This document shows positions 1-9,500 of a stretch of DNA of 64,000 nt, piece by piece. Origin of the DNA: Lachnospiraceae bacterium (GTDB lineage: Bacteria; Bacillota; Clostridia; Lachnospirales; Lachnospiraceae); contig SVEY01000005.1 in assembly GCA_015057165.1 (NCBI GenBank), positions 70,593 through 134,592 of the forward strand. Reading direction: 5' to 3'. Under the pieces are notes generated by a model that had not been told where the DNA came from, searched no databases, and saw only the letters and a program-made list of their open reading frames with translations. Each line of letters opens with the position of its first letter. Position 1 is the first letter of the stretch. The translations under genes were made by a program, and so were the position numbers.

Positions 1-1
1 T

Positions 2-400
2 AAGAAAGATAACATTAATGATGAGATAGATTCTCTTCAAGAAGCGAAAGAGATAAATGACAAGTATCAGAAGGCAAAGGTTAATTATGATGCTGCAGCC
101 AACATTGAGAAACTCTCTAGCGTTGCTAACGATGCATTCCTTAATCTCCTTGGAGAAATGGAGTCAGCACTTCCAAGTGATGTAGTTGTTACCGCTATAG
201 ATGCTGATTCAGAAGCAGTTGCAGTGGATGTTGCATCTAATTCCAAGGCTTCTATTGCAGAATTCGTGTCAAGCTTTAGGACATTTAATTCTGTAACGAT
301 TACGGATACCATAGATATTAAGTCTACAACAAATGATGTGGGACTTACACAATATACAGCAACAATTAAAGCAACATATAAGACTGATTCAACTAACTAG
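2..400 (+). CDS. PilN-like type IV pilus assembly protein, C-terminal part (5' end outside window)
   Basis: The reading frame is open from base 2 and stops at 398-400, so only the last ~132 residues are present. It begins with a lysine- and glutamate-rich helical stretch (likely coiled coil) followed by an alpha/beta segment typical of the periplasmic-type domain of PilN proteins. Identification rests mainly on position: a PilO-like gene follows 14 bases downstream with a strong ribosome site, and four prepilin genes come next. In type IV pilus systems PilN and PilO form the alignment complex linking the cytoplasmic ATPase platform to the cell envelope. The internal ATG at 158 is not the true start. 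Confidence 0.6.
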   Translation, partial: KKDNINDEIDSLQEAKEINDKYQKAKVNYDAAANIEKLSSVANDAFLNLLGEMESALPSDVVVTAIDADSEAVAVDVASNSKASIAEFVSSFRTFNSVTITDTIDIKSTTNDVGLTQYTATIKATYKTDSTN

Positions 401-414
401 AAAGGAGGTATGTT

Positions 415-1392
415 ATGTTAGATCAATTAAAAGATGAGATAAATGAGAGAATACCTAAGAAAACACAGAAAATCTTAATATATCTAATAAGCGTCCTTAT
501 TCTAGTGGTGGCAGGACTTTGGATATTTAGACCTTTGTACACAAGTGCTATGACTACTCAGAAAGAAGTAGAGAAGCTTGACAAAGAATTATCTTCATTA
601 AAGGAAATGGATAAAAACAAGGAGCAGAATAAGAAGAACACTATAAAGTATGAGACTGATACTAAGACAATTCTTGCAAAATACCCTGCTGATGTATTTC
701 CTGAAGATATGATATTTACATTGTCTGAATTAGAATTAGCAACAGGAATTAAATTCACAGATGTATCTGTTAACAATAGCAATTTCGTAACAGATAATAC
801 TGATAAGACAAGTAAAGCTACGGCTACGAATAAGGGCTCATCTAACTCAAGTAGCTCTAACAGTACAAGTAGTTCAACTAACAGTTCAAGCAGTACTGCT
901 AATAGCTCAAGCAGTTCGAAATCAAATAGTAGTTCAAGTAGTGCTAATAGTAGTTCAAGTTCTAATAGCAGTGCTAAAAGTAACTCAAGCAGTAATTCAA
1001 GTAGTGCGAATAGCAGCTCAAGTTCTAATACTAGCTCAAGTAGTTCTAACGCAAGTAAGAGCAATTCTACTAACAGCACTAACTCAACAGCTGCAGGTGG
1101 CAACGCTGTAGTAACTTCAGAGAAGTATGATTTATATGCAACACCAGTTGATTGCGCATTTGAAGTGAGCTATATAGGAATAAAGCAGTTATTCTCAGCA
1201 CTTTTCTCAAGTCCTCTTAAGAAAAATGTAGAGAATGTAACATTAACATTTGACGAGGAGACAGGACATCTGCTTGGAACCATGACTATTAACTTCTATT
1301 CATTACAATATAAAGATAATCCAGTTAATGGACATGTAATTATGCCAGAAGTAAGTAAGGGTTCAGCAGATATATTCCATTCAATTAATTAA
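415..1392 (+). CDS. PilO-like type IV pilus assembly protein with Ser/Asn-rich linker
   Basis: The ATG follows AAAGGAGGT by 6-8 bases. The 325-residue product has a short cytoplasmic N-terminus, one membrane segment (about residues 20-40), a charged coiled coil (about 45-80), a small alpha/beta region, then a low-complexity linker of almost only Ser and Asn with a few Thr, Ala and Lys (about 140-225), and a C-terminal ferredoxin-like domain (about 235-325). The order TM, coiled coil, C-terminal domain matches PilO. The long linker is unusual for PilO, which normally passes directly from coiled coil to domain; it may let the domain span a thick wall. Same operon as the PilN-like gene upstream and the prepilins downstream. 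Confidence 0.65.
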   Translation: MLDQLKDEINERIPKKTQKILIYLISVLILVVAGLWIFRPLYTSAMTTQKEVEKLDKELSSLKEMDKNKEQNKKNTIKYETDTKTILAKYPADVFPEDMIFTLSELELATGIKFTDVSVNNSNFVTDNTDKTSKATATNKGSSNSSSSNSTSSSTNSSSSTANSSSSSKSNSSSSSANSSSSSNSSAKSNSSSNSSSANSSSSSNTSSSSSNASKSNSTNSTNSTAAGGNAVVTSEKYDLYATPVDCAFEVSYIGIKQLFSALFSSPLKKNVENVTLTFDEETGHLLGTMTINFYSLQYKDNPVNGHVIMPEVSKGSADIFHSIN

Positions 1393-1402
1393 GGAGTAAT
1401 TA

Positions 1403-2689
1403 ATGGAAAAAAAAGGTAATAATAAAGGTTTCTCCCTTCTTGAACTTCTTGTTGCGGTTGCAATTCTTGCTGTAATAGTAACGCCATTTCTTATGGCATT
1501 TCTTACAACAACAAGAATCAATGCATCGACTAAGGAAGCCCAAAGAGCAAAATTCGCTGCGACTAACGTAATGGAAGATATACGAAGTCGTGATGTGGAT
1601 TCTGTTATCGCTAATAGTGTTAAGCAGGATGATGGAACCTATCTTTACACAACTACACAAGTATCAGATGGGGTAGATTATACAGTTGAAGCTATCCTTG
1701 ATCCTAGAAGGACTACAACGAAAGAGAATAGTCCTGATCCAGAATCCGATGCTGATGAAGATGAAGCTACTGATTATAATGCGGAGAAGATGGCTAATAT
1801 CTATGGTATGAGCTCTGCTTATGATGGTTTCTATGAATTAGATGCTACTACTGATAACAGTAAAGTGGAGCAGCTTGCAGAGATTCTTCTTGGCAATAGA
1901 GACAAAGAAACTCTTCAGAATGTATATGATTCTGTCAATCGTGAGATTGTTCTTACTATAAGTAATAATGATAAGGGCGGAACTGATGTTAAGGTAAGAA
2001 GTATATACACTATGCCTAGTGGAGCCAGGATTAATACTGTATCAACCCAGGATCAGATTATATATACGGACACAACAGGAGAAATAGATCTTCGTGGTAT
2101 ATATCTCTTCTACAATCCTCTCTATAATGGAACTAAGAGACAGGCGAGAGAGACAATAACTGTTGTTAATGAGAAGGGTAATAAATGTATAGTTTATCTG
2201 TGTAAGCAAGAGTGGCCAAGTACAACGGGAACAGATGCTGATAAGAGTTTTCCATTCTTCGAGTATTGCCATTATAATGACAAGAATACTCGTAATGCTA
2301 ACTATCTTGTTAATGTTCGTTTGAAGGAACCAAACAGAGCAGATAGTGAGATACCACTTGGTGATAATCCTGATGTGGTAACAAGTATTAGAACTAATAT
2401 TGATGATCTTAGCGATATTAGTAAATTAGAGCAGTATCAGACAATGAGTTCAACTAAGGTGTTAAATGCCCGACTTAACCTTACATATACTAATCATGGT
2501 GACAATTATTCCTATGAGAAGAACATTAATGGAACCACATATCCTGCGGGACAGCTTATGGGTATAAGAGATTTGTCGGGTGTTGAAGTTAGAGATCATG
2601 TGTTTAAAGTAACAGTTAATGCATACAAAGGTATAGGAGACAGTAGAGAAAGTGAAGCTTCTGGAACGGTTACATCAACAACTCAATAA
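1403..2689 (+). CDS. Prepilin-type protein (large minor pilin)
   Basis: The protein has 428 residues. The N-terminus carries a class III prepilin signal: short basic leader, Gly at the cleavage site, then FSLLELLVAVAI and a hydrophobic helix to about residue 33; the Glu at +5 of the mature form is present. A prepilin peptidase would cut after the Gly and methylate the Phe. The remaining ~390 residues are an exposed domain without a family I recognise, much longer than a typical major pilin, so a minor or tip pilin is likely. The ribosome site AAGGAG lies at about 1391-1396. The 3' end overlaps the next gene by 38 bases. Confidence 0.75.
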   Translation: MEKKGNNKGFSLLELLVAVAILAVIVTPFLMAFLTTTRINASTKEAQRAKFAATNVMEDIRSRDVDSVIANSVKQDDGTYLYTTTQVSDGVDYTVEAILDPRRTTTKENSPDPESDADEDEATDYNAEKMANIYGMSSAYDGFYELDATTDNSKVEQLAEILLGNRDKETLQNVYDSVNREIVLTISNNDKGGTDVKVRSIYTMPSGARINTVSTQDQIIYTDTTGEIDLRGIYLFYNPLYNGTKRQARETITVVNEKGNKCIVYLCKQEWPSTTGTDADKSFPFFEYCHYNDKNTRNANYLVNVRLKEPNRADSEIPLGDNPDVVTSIRTNIDDLSDISKLEQYQTMSSTKVLNARLNLTYTNHGDNYSYEKNINGTTYPAGQLMGIRDLSGVEVRDHVFKVTVNAYKGIGDSRESEASGTVTSTTQ

Positions 2690-5126
2690 GCGTGAGAAAG
2701 GATCCAGTCTTGTTACTGTCCTTCTTGTATCTTCAATTGTTGCAATTCTTGTTACAGTTGTTCTTGCAATTGTAATTCTTAATGTATACATGAAGAAAGC
2801 AGATATGTTAGGCCAGACGGCCTTCTATGATGCTGAATCTGCATTAGAAGAGATAAGAGCAGGACTAGCTCTTGATGAATCTAAAGCAACAACTGAGGCG
2901 TATCTTGATACCCTTTCTAACTATTCCAATCTTGATGATGAGAAGAAGACGGAGAATTTTGATGATATTTTCCAGAGCAATCTTCGCAATAAGCTTACTA
3001 TTGAGAATGGTAATTATAATATAAGCATTTTAGAGGGATATCTTAAGGAAACAAAGTATAATAATGGGGTTGGTGCGCAGATTCTGACGTCTGCTGATGA
3101 TGCACATTTTAATGTGACAAAAGAGGGCGTTAAGCTTACTAATGTACATGTTAAGTATACTGATGCCAATAATTATGTATCAGAGATTAAGACGGATATT
3201 GTGTTAGAGTATCCACCAGTTAACTTCCAGAATGCGTCATCCATTGATAATATCTTAACTTATGGACTTATAGCTAATGATTCATTTAAACCAACTGGAA
3301 CTGTTAATGTTGTTGGAAATGCTTATCTTGGTGGAAAAGGTTCTGATATAAACAATGCAAATGTTAATCTTAAAGCCAATGGTACACAAGAGACTAATGT
3401 AATAAGTGGTGGTAATCTTAAGCTAACAGGTTCAAAACTTGACACCCAGGATCTTGCCCTTTGGTCTGATTCTATTGTGCTTGATAAGTCAACATACAAT
3501 ATGAATTCAGGTTCTTCTTATATCAAGAATGACTTAGTGCTAGGTAATAATGCAAGAAGTACTCTTAAGGGCAAGCTAATAATGTTCGGTAATCCCTGGG
3601 TTGCTATATCAGAACAAATGATAGACGCTTCAGAAGTAAGACAGGGTGCTAAGGATGATATGCCATCATATTCCAGTTCGATTCTTGTAACTGGCTCTAA
3701 TGCGGGACTTGATATGAGTGGACTTAATACTATGGTAATTGGTGGTTCTGCATATATTGATTCTCGTGGTAAAGATGGATCAGTATATAAGAGGAATTCT
3801 GATGGAACATATATTAGGGATAAAGATGGTATAAGAGAGAGTAATAACGTTGTATCAGGTCAATCTATGATGCTTACATCCGATCAGAGAGCTTATCTTG
3901 TACCTTCTACATTGGTAGGAGCGGAGTTTAAGCCTGTGTATGATGAAAATGGCCAGATAGTAAGATGGGATAATTATTCTAATGGACTTACTAATCCTAT
4001 GACAGGTGATCAATATAAGAGACTTATAGAAGAGATTATGTCTGCAAAGGGATACACCTCAGAAGATGAGGTGAAGCCTACAGATATTGTTAATTTTGAT
4101 CTTGCTGAACCGACTATTGGAGTGTCCCTTAACGGATTTGCCAGAGCTATAGGTGTGACAAAGGATGAAGATTTACCTAGTGTAAAGCCTTGCTTCTACG
4201 CAACGAGTAATGGTGGAACTATGGTATATTTGTTCCTGGAATTTAAGACGGTAGGAGATAATTTTACAGGACAACAGAACAAGTCGTATATTCCTGCAGA
4301 AGCGTTTTACAACTTGTGGTATCAAATGTATCATACGACACTTACTAATTACACCAGACTTCTTGGTAATCTTGATTATTATGCTACTTATGGAATCAAG
4401 CTTCCTAAGGATGTTAATGATAAGACTAGAATGTACTTTACAGGAAATATTCTGTCGACAGAGACTAACCCTGTAATTATTCCGGATATTATTACACAGC
4501 CTGATTTTACAATTGACTTAAATGTTGAATACTCTAAGCAGTCAGCTTATTATCAGGATGCATATTATACACTTAATAAGAATTTGTCTACGAGATATGC
4601 AACATTATCTCAGGCGGCTAAGAATAAGGATTTATTTGATAATCTAATAACTAAGACAGCAACAGTTGATGATAAGACTTATAATCTGTCTAAAACAAAA
4701 GAATATGTGTCGCCATCAGGAGAGGGCGCAGTTGTAGTTGATGGAGATGTTACATATAATACTTCCCTTGAGAATAGCATTAGAAATACTAAGGATAATG
4801 ACGGTAATAAGCATTCTGATGCTAAGGTCAATGTTATCATTGCAACAGGTGATGTGACAGTAGCTGATAATTTTGAAGGTATGATTATTGCTGGAGGAGA
4901 TGTAATTGTTCGTTCTGGTAATACAATAACTTCTAATCCGGATAAAGCAGCTAAGGCATTAATTGCAACAGCTTATAACGATGGAGAAGACAGTACTGAT
5001 TGTGCAGCTAACTTTGTAATTAATGCTGCAAGATATCTTCTTGGTGGTACAGGAAGAAAAGATGAAGATAGTGGACATATTACTATGAAAGACTTTGTTA
5101 CATATAGGAATTGGACGAAACAATAA
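2652..5126 (+). CDS. PilX-like giant minor pilin / pilus-associated protein
   Basis: The product has 824 residues from a GTG start, with AGGAGA 11 bases upstream inside the preceding gene. The N-terminus (KREKGSSLVTVLLVSSIVAI) fits the PilX type: Gly then two Ser and a long hydrophobic helix, without the Glu5 of classical pilins. Residues ~190-330 and ~690-790 contain repeated short Gly/Asn/Val strands reminiscent of bactofilin-like or beta-helical folds. In other systems PilX-type minor pilins help initiate pilus assembly and adhesion. The overlap with the previous gene implies translational coupling. The size is far above usual PilX proteins (around 150-200 residues), so an adhesive tip domain is a reasonable inference. 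Confidence 0.65.
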   Translation: MKLLERLHQQLNKREKGSSLVTVLLVSSIVAILVTVVLAIVILNVYMKKADMLGQTAFYDAESALEEIRAGLALDESKATTEAYLDTLSNYSNLDDEKKTENFDDIFQSNLRNKLTIENGNYNISILEGYLKETKYNNGVGAQILTSADDAHFNVTKEGVKLTNVHVKYTDANNYVSEIKTDIVLEYPPVNFQNASSIDNILTYGLIANDSFKPTGTVNVVGNAYLGGKGSDINNANVNLKANGTQETNVISGGNLKLTGSKLDTQDLALWSDSIVLDKSTYNMNSGSSYIKNDLVLGNNARSTLKGKLIMFGNPWVAISEQMIDASEVRQGAKDDMPSYSSSILVTGSNAGLDMSGLNTMVIGGSAYIDSRGKDGSVYKRNSDGTYIRDKDGIRESNNVVSGQSMMLTSDQRAYLVPSTLVGAEFKPVYDENGQIVRWDNYSNGLTNPMTGDQYKRLIEEIMSAKGYTSEDEVKPTDIVNFDLAEPTIGVSLNGFARAIGVTKDEDLPSVKPCFYATSNGGTMVYLFLEFKTVGDNFTGQQNKSYIPAEAFYNLWYQMYHTTLTNYTRLLGNLDYYATYGIKLPKDVNDKTRMYFTGNILSTETNPVIIPDIITQPDFTIDLNVEYSKQSAYYQDAYYTLNKNLSTRYATLSQAAKNKDLFDNLITKTATVDDKTYNLSKTKEYVSPSGEGAVVVDGDVTYNTSLENSIRNTKDNDGNKHSDAKVNVIIATGDVTVADNFEGMIIAGGDVIVRSGNTITSNPDKAAKALIATAYNDGEDSTDCAANFVINAARYLLGGTGRKDEDSGHITMKDFVTYRNWTKQ

Positions 5127-5151
5127 GTTACACATTTCTTAGGGAATAGGT

Positions 5152-5706
5152 ATGAGAGACAAATTGAAGAGACAACAACTTAATAACAAAGGGTTTTCTC
5201 TTGTAGAACTTATAGTTATAATGATTATCGTTGTAATACTTGCAACTGCTGTAGTAGTGGCATTTGTTAATAGCGAGGATCAGAAGACTAAGACTAGTGC
5301 TACCCTTGTGTCTAAATATCTTGACAACGTCATGAACTACTCTATGACTAAGGGAAATGCGTATCTTACCCTTGGATATGATAATGCTTCCGGAAGATAC
5401 TATGTGAAAGACAGCGAGAATCATTCTGAGAAATTGTCGCCAGCTATAGAGGTAAGCTACCATATAGAGAATAGTGAAAATGTAATTGCCATTGATGAGA
5501 ATAATAAGCTAATGATTTCATTTAGCAGAACGAATGGCTCATTTACGCCGATAATTAAGAGTGTCAATGCTGATGGCACATTTGTGTATGAAACCACAGG
5601 TGATTCTAATGCTAATGTATATGCTGATAATATCACGATAAAGTGCAACGATTCTACTAAAGAAATTCATTTATATACTAAGACAGGAGTGTATGAAATT
5701 GAATAA
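5152..5706 (+). CDS. Type IV prepilin (PulG/PilA-like)
   Basis: The product has 184 residues. The leader MRDKLKRQQLNNKG precedes a canonical mature start FSLVELIVIMIIVVILATAVVV with Glu at +5 and a ~20-residue hydrophobic helix. The rest is a compact domain of ordinary pilin size, making this the best candidate for a conventional pilin or pseudopilin in this stretch. It overlaps the next prepilin gene by 14 bases, indicating coupled translation. The ribosome site upstream (around 5140-5147) is weak. Confidence 0.75.
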   Translation: MRDKLKRQQLNNKGFSLVELIVIMIIVVILATAVVVAFVNSEDQKTKTSATLVSKYLDNVMNYSMTKGNAYLTLGYDNASGRYYVKDSENHSEKLSPAIEVSYHIENSENVIAIDENNKLMISFSRTNGSFTPIIKSVNADGTFVYETTGDSNANVYADNITIKCNDSTKEIHLYTKTGVYEIE

Positions 5707-6331
5707 TTGTAAGAAGGTCTCACAACTTAATAAGGGTTTTACGTTAGTGGAACTTATAGTAAGTATTGCCATATTTGCAATAGTTGGCGTTGCTATTGCT
5801 GCCTTCTTTAGTATGTCAATGAGACAATATAAGTCTAATACTAACGAGGTCAATGTGCAGACAGAGTCACAGATGACATGGAAGAGACTTGAGAGTAATA
5901 TACTCATTACAAATGCTGGTATATGGACGCCTAATGATAGTCAAATAGACTTATATAGATATAGCAAAGGTGCTGCTCATGAATATACTATGACGAGTAT
6001 ATACTATGATAATTCTGGTAGTAGCCATAATATTTATTATCAAGACTACTATCTAGATGATAATAATGAGTGGGCTAAGGATGGTGATTCCCAGGTATTT
6101 GCAAGTCTAGTTACTAACTTTAAGATAGAGTTATTTGACAAAGATGGTAAAAAAATTACAGATTCTTCACTTCTTAAGAAGCCAGCCAGAGCGAAAGCTA
6201 CAATAAATTATGAGGCTAATGAAAGAAAGTACGATGCTGAGAATACCGTATCCATTAGAAATTCAGTTATTGCTACGGATAATATTAGAGCTATAGAAGA
6301 GAATGTAGAGGCTTATGAGAATATGGTCTAA
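5693..6331 (+). CDS. Type IV prepilin (PilW/PulJ-like minor pilin)
   Basis: The product has 212 residues. The leader ends KG and the mature helix begins FTLVELIVSIAIFAIVGVAIAAFF, with Glu at +5. The following region (MSMRQYKSNTNEVNVQTESQM) resembles the N-terminal half of PilW/PulJ-type minor pilins. The ATG lies within the end of the preceding pilin gene, with AGGAGT 5-6 bases upstream. It is the last gene of the pilus operon: a strong terminator starts 16 bases after its stop. Confidence 0.72.
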   Translation: MKLNNCKKVSQLNKGFTLVELIVSIAIFAIVGVAIAAFFSMSMRQYKSNTNEVNVQTESQMTWKRLESNILITNAGIWTPNDSQIDLYRYSKGAAHEYTMTSIYYDNSGSSHNIYYQDYYLDDNNEWAKDGDSQVFASLVTNFKIELFDKDGKKITDSSLLKKPARAKATINYEANERKYDAENTVSIRNSVIATDNIRAIEENVEAYENMV

Positions 6332-6347
6332 ATAGCTAAATAATCTT

Positions 6348-6380
6348 GCTCCTTAAATAAATAATTTAAGGAGCTTTTTT
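6348..6380 (+). terminator. Rho-independent terminator of the pilus operon
   Basis: A perfect 11-bp stem, 6348-6358 with 6364-6374, closes a 5-nt loop and is followed by six T. It lies directly after the last prepilin gene. Confidence 0.9.
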
Positions 6381-6595
6381 GCGCCCAAAGATAGTTCTGT
6401 GGTATAATCTATAATGTATATGCTTAATATTACATAGCGCCGATTTATCTATAATATATAGATTAAAACATATATACCGATATAGATATAGAATAAAGGA
6501 TTATTCTATGAAAATAGCAACATATAGGACGTAGTTAGCGTATAGACTTAATTAAGATATATAAGATATTAAGATTTGTGTATAAGGAGAAGGGC

Positions 6596-9500
6596 ATGAA
6601 TAGTATATCTAACAGGACTAAAGTATTTAGAATAGTAATAGGAGTTGTAATTCTAATTACCTGTGTTGTAATTGGAATGGCGACAACTGTTGTAATTCAG
6701 GCTTCTGGAGGAAGCCCGCTTCCTGATTATATAAGTAAAGATACTAGTAAAACTCTTGGAACAAGCGAGAATCCTTATACAATTCTTGAGATTGTGCCTG
6801 ATGTTAATTCGGCAACTGTAGGATATCTTATTAACGGATGTGAGCCTAATAACCTTCTTGCTATCGGAGCTACTGATTCTGCAACTTCACTCTATGAAGG
6901 AGCATTTGCTACAGATAAAAGCCCTACATCTACTGTAGGAGACAAGAAGGATGCTTATGTCTATAAGCAGGATCAATCATCTATTGGAACAACTCCGTCA
7001 TCTGGTTTTATGGAAAAAAGCGATACATATAAAGGTTCTGGACAGCCGGGAACTGATATGGCTTATTCAGAGTTTGGGTATTTTACCAGAGTTACTAATG
7101 GAACTGGAAATTATAATTATAATTCAAGTAAGAAATGCTTTGTGCCTGCTAATGGTGGTAATTTTAGCTGGACTTGTGTTGGAGAGTTTCAATATGTGGG
7201 TTATGGAAATGTTCCTAATGGTAGTATTGCCTGTTCTAGAGCTCTGGATTTTGGATTAGGTGGCGAAAGAAAATTCTCATATGATTATAATAGCAATACT
7301 GGTGCAATAGGTTCTGATGCTTACAATTATTATTATACCCCAACAGGTGATTTTGCCTGGGTTCCTAATAATAATTATAATAATGAGAATATCTTCATGG
7401 AGAACCAGACTGAGATAACTTATGTTGAGGATGATAAGACTAAGACAAGACCAATTACCAGTGCGAAAGTAGGGGATAAGCTCTACATGACTAGAACTGA
7501 GAATGTGTACTACGTGTACAAAGCTAGTGCAATAACAGTTAATGATTTGCTGTTAAAGGAATTAGTCACTTCTGATACAACAGGGCTTAATTACAAGACG
7601 CAGGTGGTAACAGTTACTCCTGCACAACTTGTAGTAGATAATAGTGGAAGTGGAGAAGATATTAAGGCAAAAGATTTAATTGATACTGCAGATGCTATTA
7701 TAATTCACGACTGCGAGACAGGTTATAAGATTGCCCAATCTCTAGACAACGCCCCAGCAGGTGATGTGCCCAAGTTTAATAATAATGTATCTAGAGATTT
7801 GACGACTAGAACTGTTAATTATATGGTAGCTCGCGGTGCAGGAGCAAGCCCTGCAGCTATTATGTTTGATGAAGAAGCTATAGATAGTGCAAGTAATTGT
7901 AATAATCTTAAATTATTATATGGTGTATATAATAATCTTGGTGCAAAGCTTGCATATAACTGGATGAGTGGTAAGCAGTATTCTGACAAGTTATCAGCTG
8001 CCCAGGGTCAACCTAATTATAGGAATTTCGGATATGAAGAAGTAGATGCACTTGGTAAATCCCAGTTTGTATATAATTTCAAAGGGGGAGATGATTCTTG
8101 GCTAACAAGTGCATTTGCTGATGAAAGTAAGATTGTTAAATCAGCATTAAATGAACCGGCATTTTATAATGTTAACGTAGATTCAAGTATGTCTGTTGCT
8201 AAGATGTTTACTGCAATTAATAAAGAATCGAAAGCGTATAATCAGCCAAGAAAGCTTACAATCTTAGAGGTTCAACCTAATGAGAAATTCTATTATGACC
8301 CAAACAACAGAGATTCTTGGATAAAGTATTATCTGGATTTGTTCCCTTGGTTTATTGGAACAGGTACAGATGTTACAGCAGACATTACTGTGAAAACCAT
8401 GCCTACATACGAATTTATCGGTAAGAATGAAGATGTTAATGAGAATTATGATATGGTTCTTATTGGTAATAAAGAGCAGGATGAGACTAATGGTAAGTAT
8501 GGATATAATGATCCATATCTGCAGATTCCACTACCTACAGAGGTTGGTGGTGATGGAGTAACACCTTGTCCTGTATCTTATACTGCAGTAGGTGACTTAA
8601 TTACTACCTATGGATATCATAAGTATCCTGTTGATGAAGCATATGAAGCCATGATAGAAGATTGGGATAATACTGAGAATTACAATTCATGGACTGGTGC
8701 AAGAACTAATACTGATGAAGTGGAGCCTGAACCGGATTCTTCCAGTTCTAGATACAGCTATAAGTGGAAATATGGGCTGTTTAGAGATAACAGATGGTAT
8801 AATACGAAAAATGTAAAAGCCTTAAGAGATAAAACGTATAATATAGGCTTTTCCAGAAATTTCATAAGGGAGATTGTAGGCGGAGGAGATGCTGATGACT
8901 GGCAGGGATTATTATGGTGGTATCAGAAGACAAGAAATCCTGTCTATGGTACTAAGCATGGCTCTGATGCTAATATGGTAGGCCTTCGTTATTCCGGAAA
9001 TGATTTGACTAAGAAAAAGTATGACCAGTTATTGGATTTTTCAACCCAGGCACCTCTTATTGTTGCTGACGATTTGTATTGGCAGGAGGTTTATCCTGGA
9101 TGGAGTGAATATGCTAGTGCATATAAGATTGATCAGAGTTCATTTATCTATAAACTTGCCAATATGAATGTTCAAGAGAAATCTACTGTACACAAATATA
9201 CCAATGGTGTTGATGTTAATAAGAAAGCCAACAAGGTAAAATCAGAGATAATATCTGATAACCTTACTGCAACATTTACTAATACAGTTGGTAATATGCC
9301 CGGACTTCCTACCGAATATGATAACAACAATTCCAATAATCAAAAGGATAGTGCGGGTAACAATGTACTTCAATATCATTTTGTCCTAAATGGTAATGAT
9401 AGGTCTACTTATGGAGTAAACCTCTACACTGATAGTAATGGAAATGGTATATTTGAAGGCTGTATTAACCATGAGAAAGAAAGAACAGCTACTGGAGATA

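Noticed and set aside
558..1103. Long minus-strand frame rich in Leu and Glu
   Set aside because: It is the mirror of the Ser/Asn-coding low-complexity region of the PilO-like gene; no ribosome site and unnatural composition.
6381..6595. Riboswitch, such as c-di-GMP type, before the first giant gene
   Set aside because: The leader is long and AT-rich, but the conserved core sequences of c-di-GMP riboswitches were not seen here or at 11572-11722.
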